Positions 5,107 to 5,373 of a stretch of 5,373 bases of DNA are shown here, piece after piece. The notes beneath the pieces are model-generated. The model saw only the letters and a list, made by a program, of their open reading frames with translations. It did not search any database and was not told the origin of the DNA. Position 1 is the stretch's first letter; the number at the start of each line of letters is the position of its first letter. Source of the DNA: an uncultured Candidatus Saccharibacteria bacterium (GTDB lineage: Bacteria > Patescibacteriota > Saccharimonadia > Saccharimonadales > Saccharimonadaceae); contig CARSRA010000034.1 in the NCBI GenBank assembly GCA_949063825.1, positions 1 through 5,373 of the forward strand. The letters run 5' to 3'. The translations under genes were made by a program, and so were the position numbers.

Positions 5107-5140
5107 ACCCTACTTCGCGGTGCAGCGTAGGGGGAAACCG
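5099..5140 (-). repeat. Right copy of the 42-bp inverted repeat
   Basis: Identical in reverse complement to 15-56. It covers the last codons and stop of the right-edge FISUMP gene and 11 bases beyond. With the left copy it brackets a segment of about 5.0 kb holding nusG, secE, vanY, the DUF1704 gene and rplK. Confidence 0.85.
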
Positions 5141-5373
5141 CTGCCACGATCGTAATAGCTCTGCGGATTAACAGCGCTACTATTGAAGCGCAGGTAGTAA
5201 GCAACCGTAGAAATGACCGCTGTACGTGACCAAAAGTCCCCATACGCAGTCTCAGAGTTCAGTGAACCCGAAGAGTAACCGTAGTAGCCAGCGTAGGCAA
5301 AGTTGAGAGGACTAGAACGTAGCTTGGTAGAGCCAGCACTACTACTCGTAATACCATAGGTAGTAGTGATGAG
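5110..5373 (-). CDS. FISUMP-domain surface protein, C-terminal part (partial)
   Basis: The - strand frame enters at 5373 and stops at TAG 5112-5110, giving 87 residues. Visible landmarks are S-S-P-L-N-F (20-25), a Gly/Tyr/Ser-rich stretch A-G-Y-Y-G-Y-S-S-G-S-L-N (28-39), the aromatic block Y-G-D-F-W-S-R-T (44-51), A-Y-Y-L-R-F (58-63), N-P-Q-S-Y-Y-D-R (69-76) and the end G-F-P-L-R-C-T-A-K. This is the C-terminal half of a FISUMP domain. The family is common on predicted secreted or surface proteins; its ligands are not known. The N-terminus, signal peptide and any other domains lie outside the window. Stem-loop HC follows 17 nt after the stop. Many surface-type residues (Ser, Tyr, Asn, Thr) and none of the Lys-rich character of the core genes fit an exported protein. 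Confidence 0.82.
   Translation of the reverse strand, partial: LITTTYGITSSSAGSTKLRSSPLNFAYAGYYGYSSGSLNSETAYGDFWSRTAVISTVAYYLRFNSSAVNPQSYYDRGSGFPLRCTAK

Overview
The window looks like a piece of a Candidate Phyla Radiation (Patescibacteria) chromosome, most likely Saccharibacteria (TM7) or a close relative. This is an inference from three things: short intergenic spaces, a housekeeping secE-nusG/rplK neighbourhood mixed with a VanY-type peptidase and a DUF1704 protein, and surface proteins ending in a Fibrobacter succinogenes major paralogous (FISUMP) domain. TGA appears to be an ordinary stop (it ends the VanY gene), which argues against the code-25 lineages. No 16S or other decisive marker is present.

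Layout. Bases 1-45 are the last codons of a + strand FISUMP gene. Bases 147-247 are a long stem-loop (HA). Bases 259-486 are a 5'-truncated FISUMP C-terminal fragment on the - strand. Then comes a conserved core: nusG (549-1097, -) and secE (1109-1621, -) as an operon; a VanY-like D,D-carboxypeptidase (1772-2818, +) divergent from secE; a DUF1704/MATCAP-like putative metallopeptidase (2878-4116, -) convergent with vanY; and rplK, ribosomal protein L11 (4301-4726, +), divergent from that gene and closed by its own terminator. After rplK come a scar of a FISUMP 3' end (4807-4827, -), two more stem-loops (HB 4850-4948, HC 4993-5092), and the C-terminal 87 residues of another FISUMP gene (5110-5373, -) running off the right edge.

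How it fits together. The core holds translocon and transcription-factor genes (SecE, NusG), a ribosomal protein and two predicted peptidases, with recognisable promoters and terminators. On both sides lies accessory material of one kind: FISUMP C-terminal coding pieces, some without any start, plus a family of stem-loops. All three stem-loops have a loop of exactly 52 nt, with conserved loop blocks and more variable arms. Two of them sit 11 and 17 nt downstream of a FISUMP stop codon in the same relative orientation. The outermost 42 bp of the two edge FISUMP genes, across their stop codons, are identical and inverted. The most interesting reading is a surface-protein diversification locus (silent C-terminal cassettes plus a hairpin repeat) flanking a housekeeping block. 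No recombinase, transposase or reverse transcriptase is visible, so the mechanism is open.

The second notable point is the secE-nusG leader, which contains a small intrinsic-terminator-like hairpin and an overlapping, mutually exclusive hairpin.
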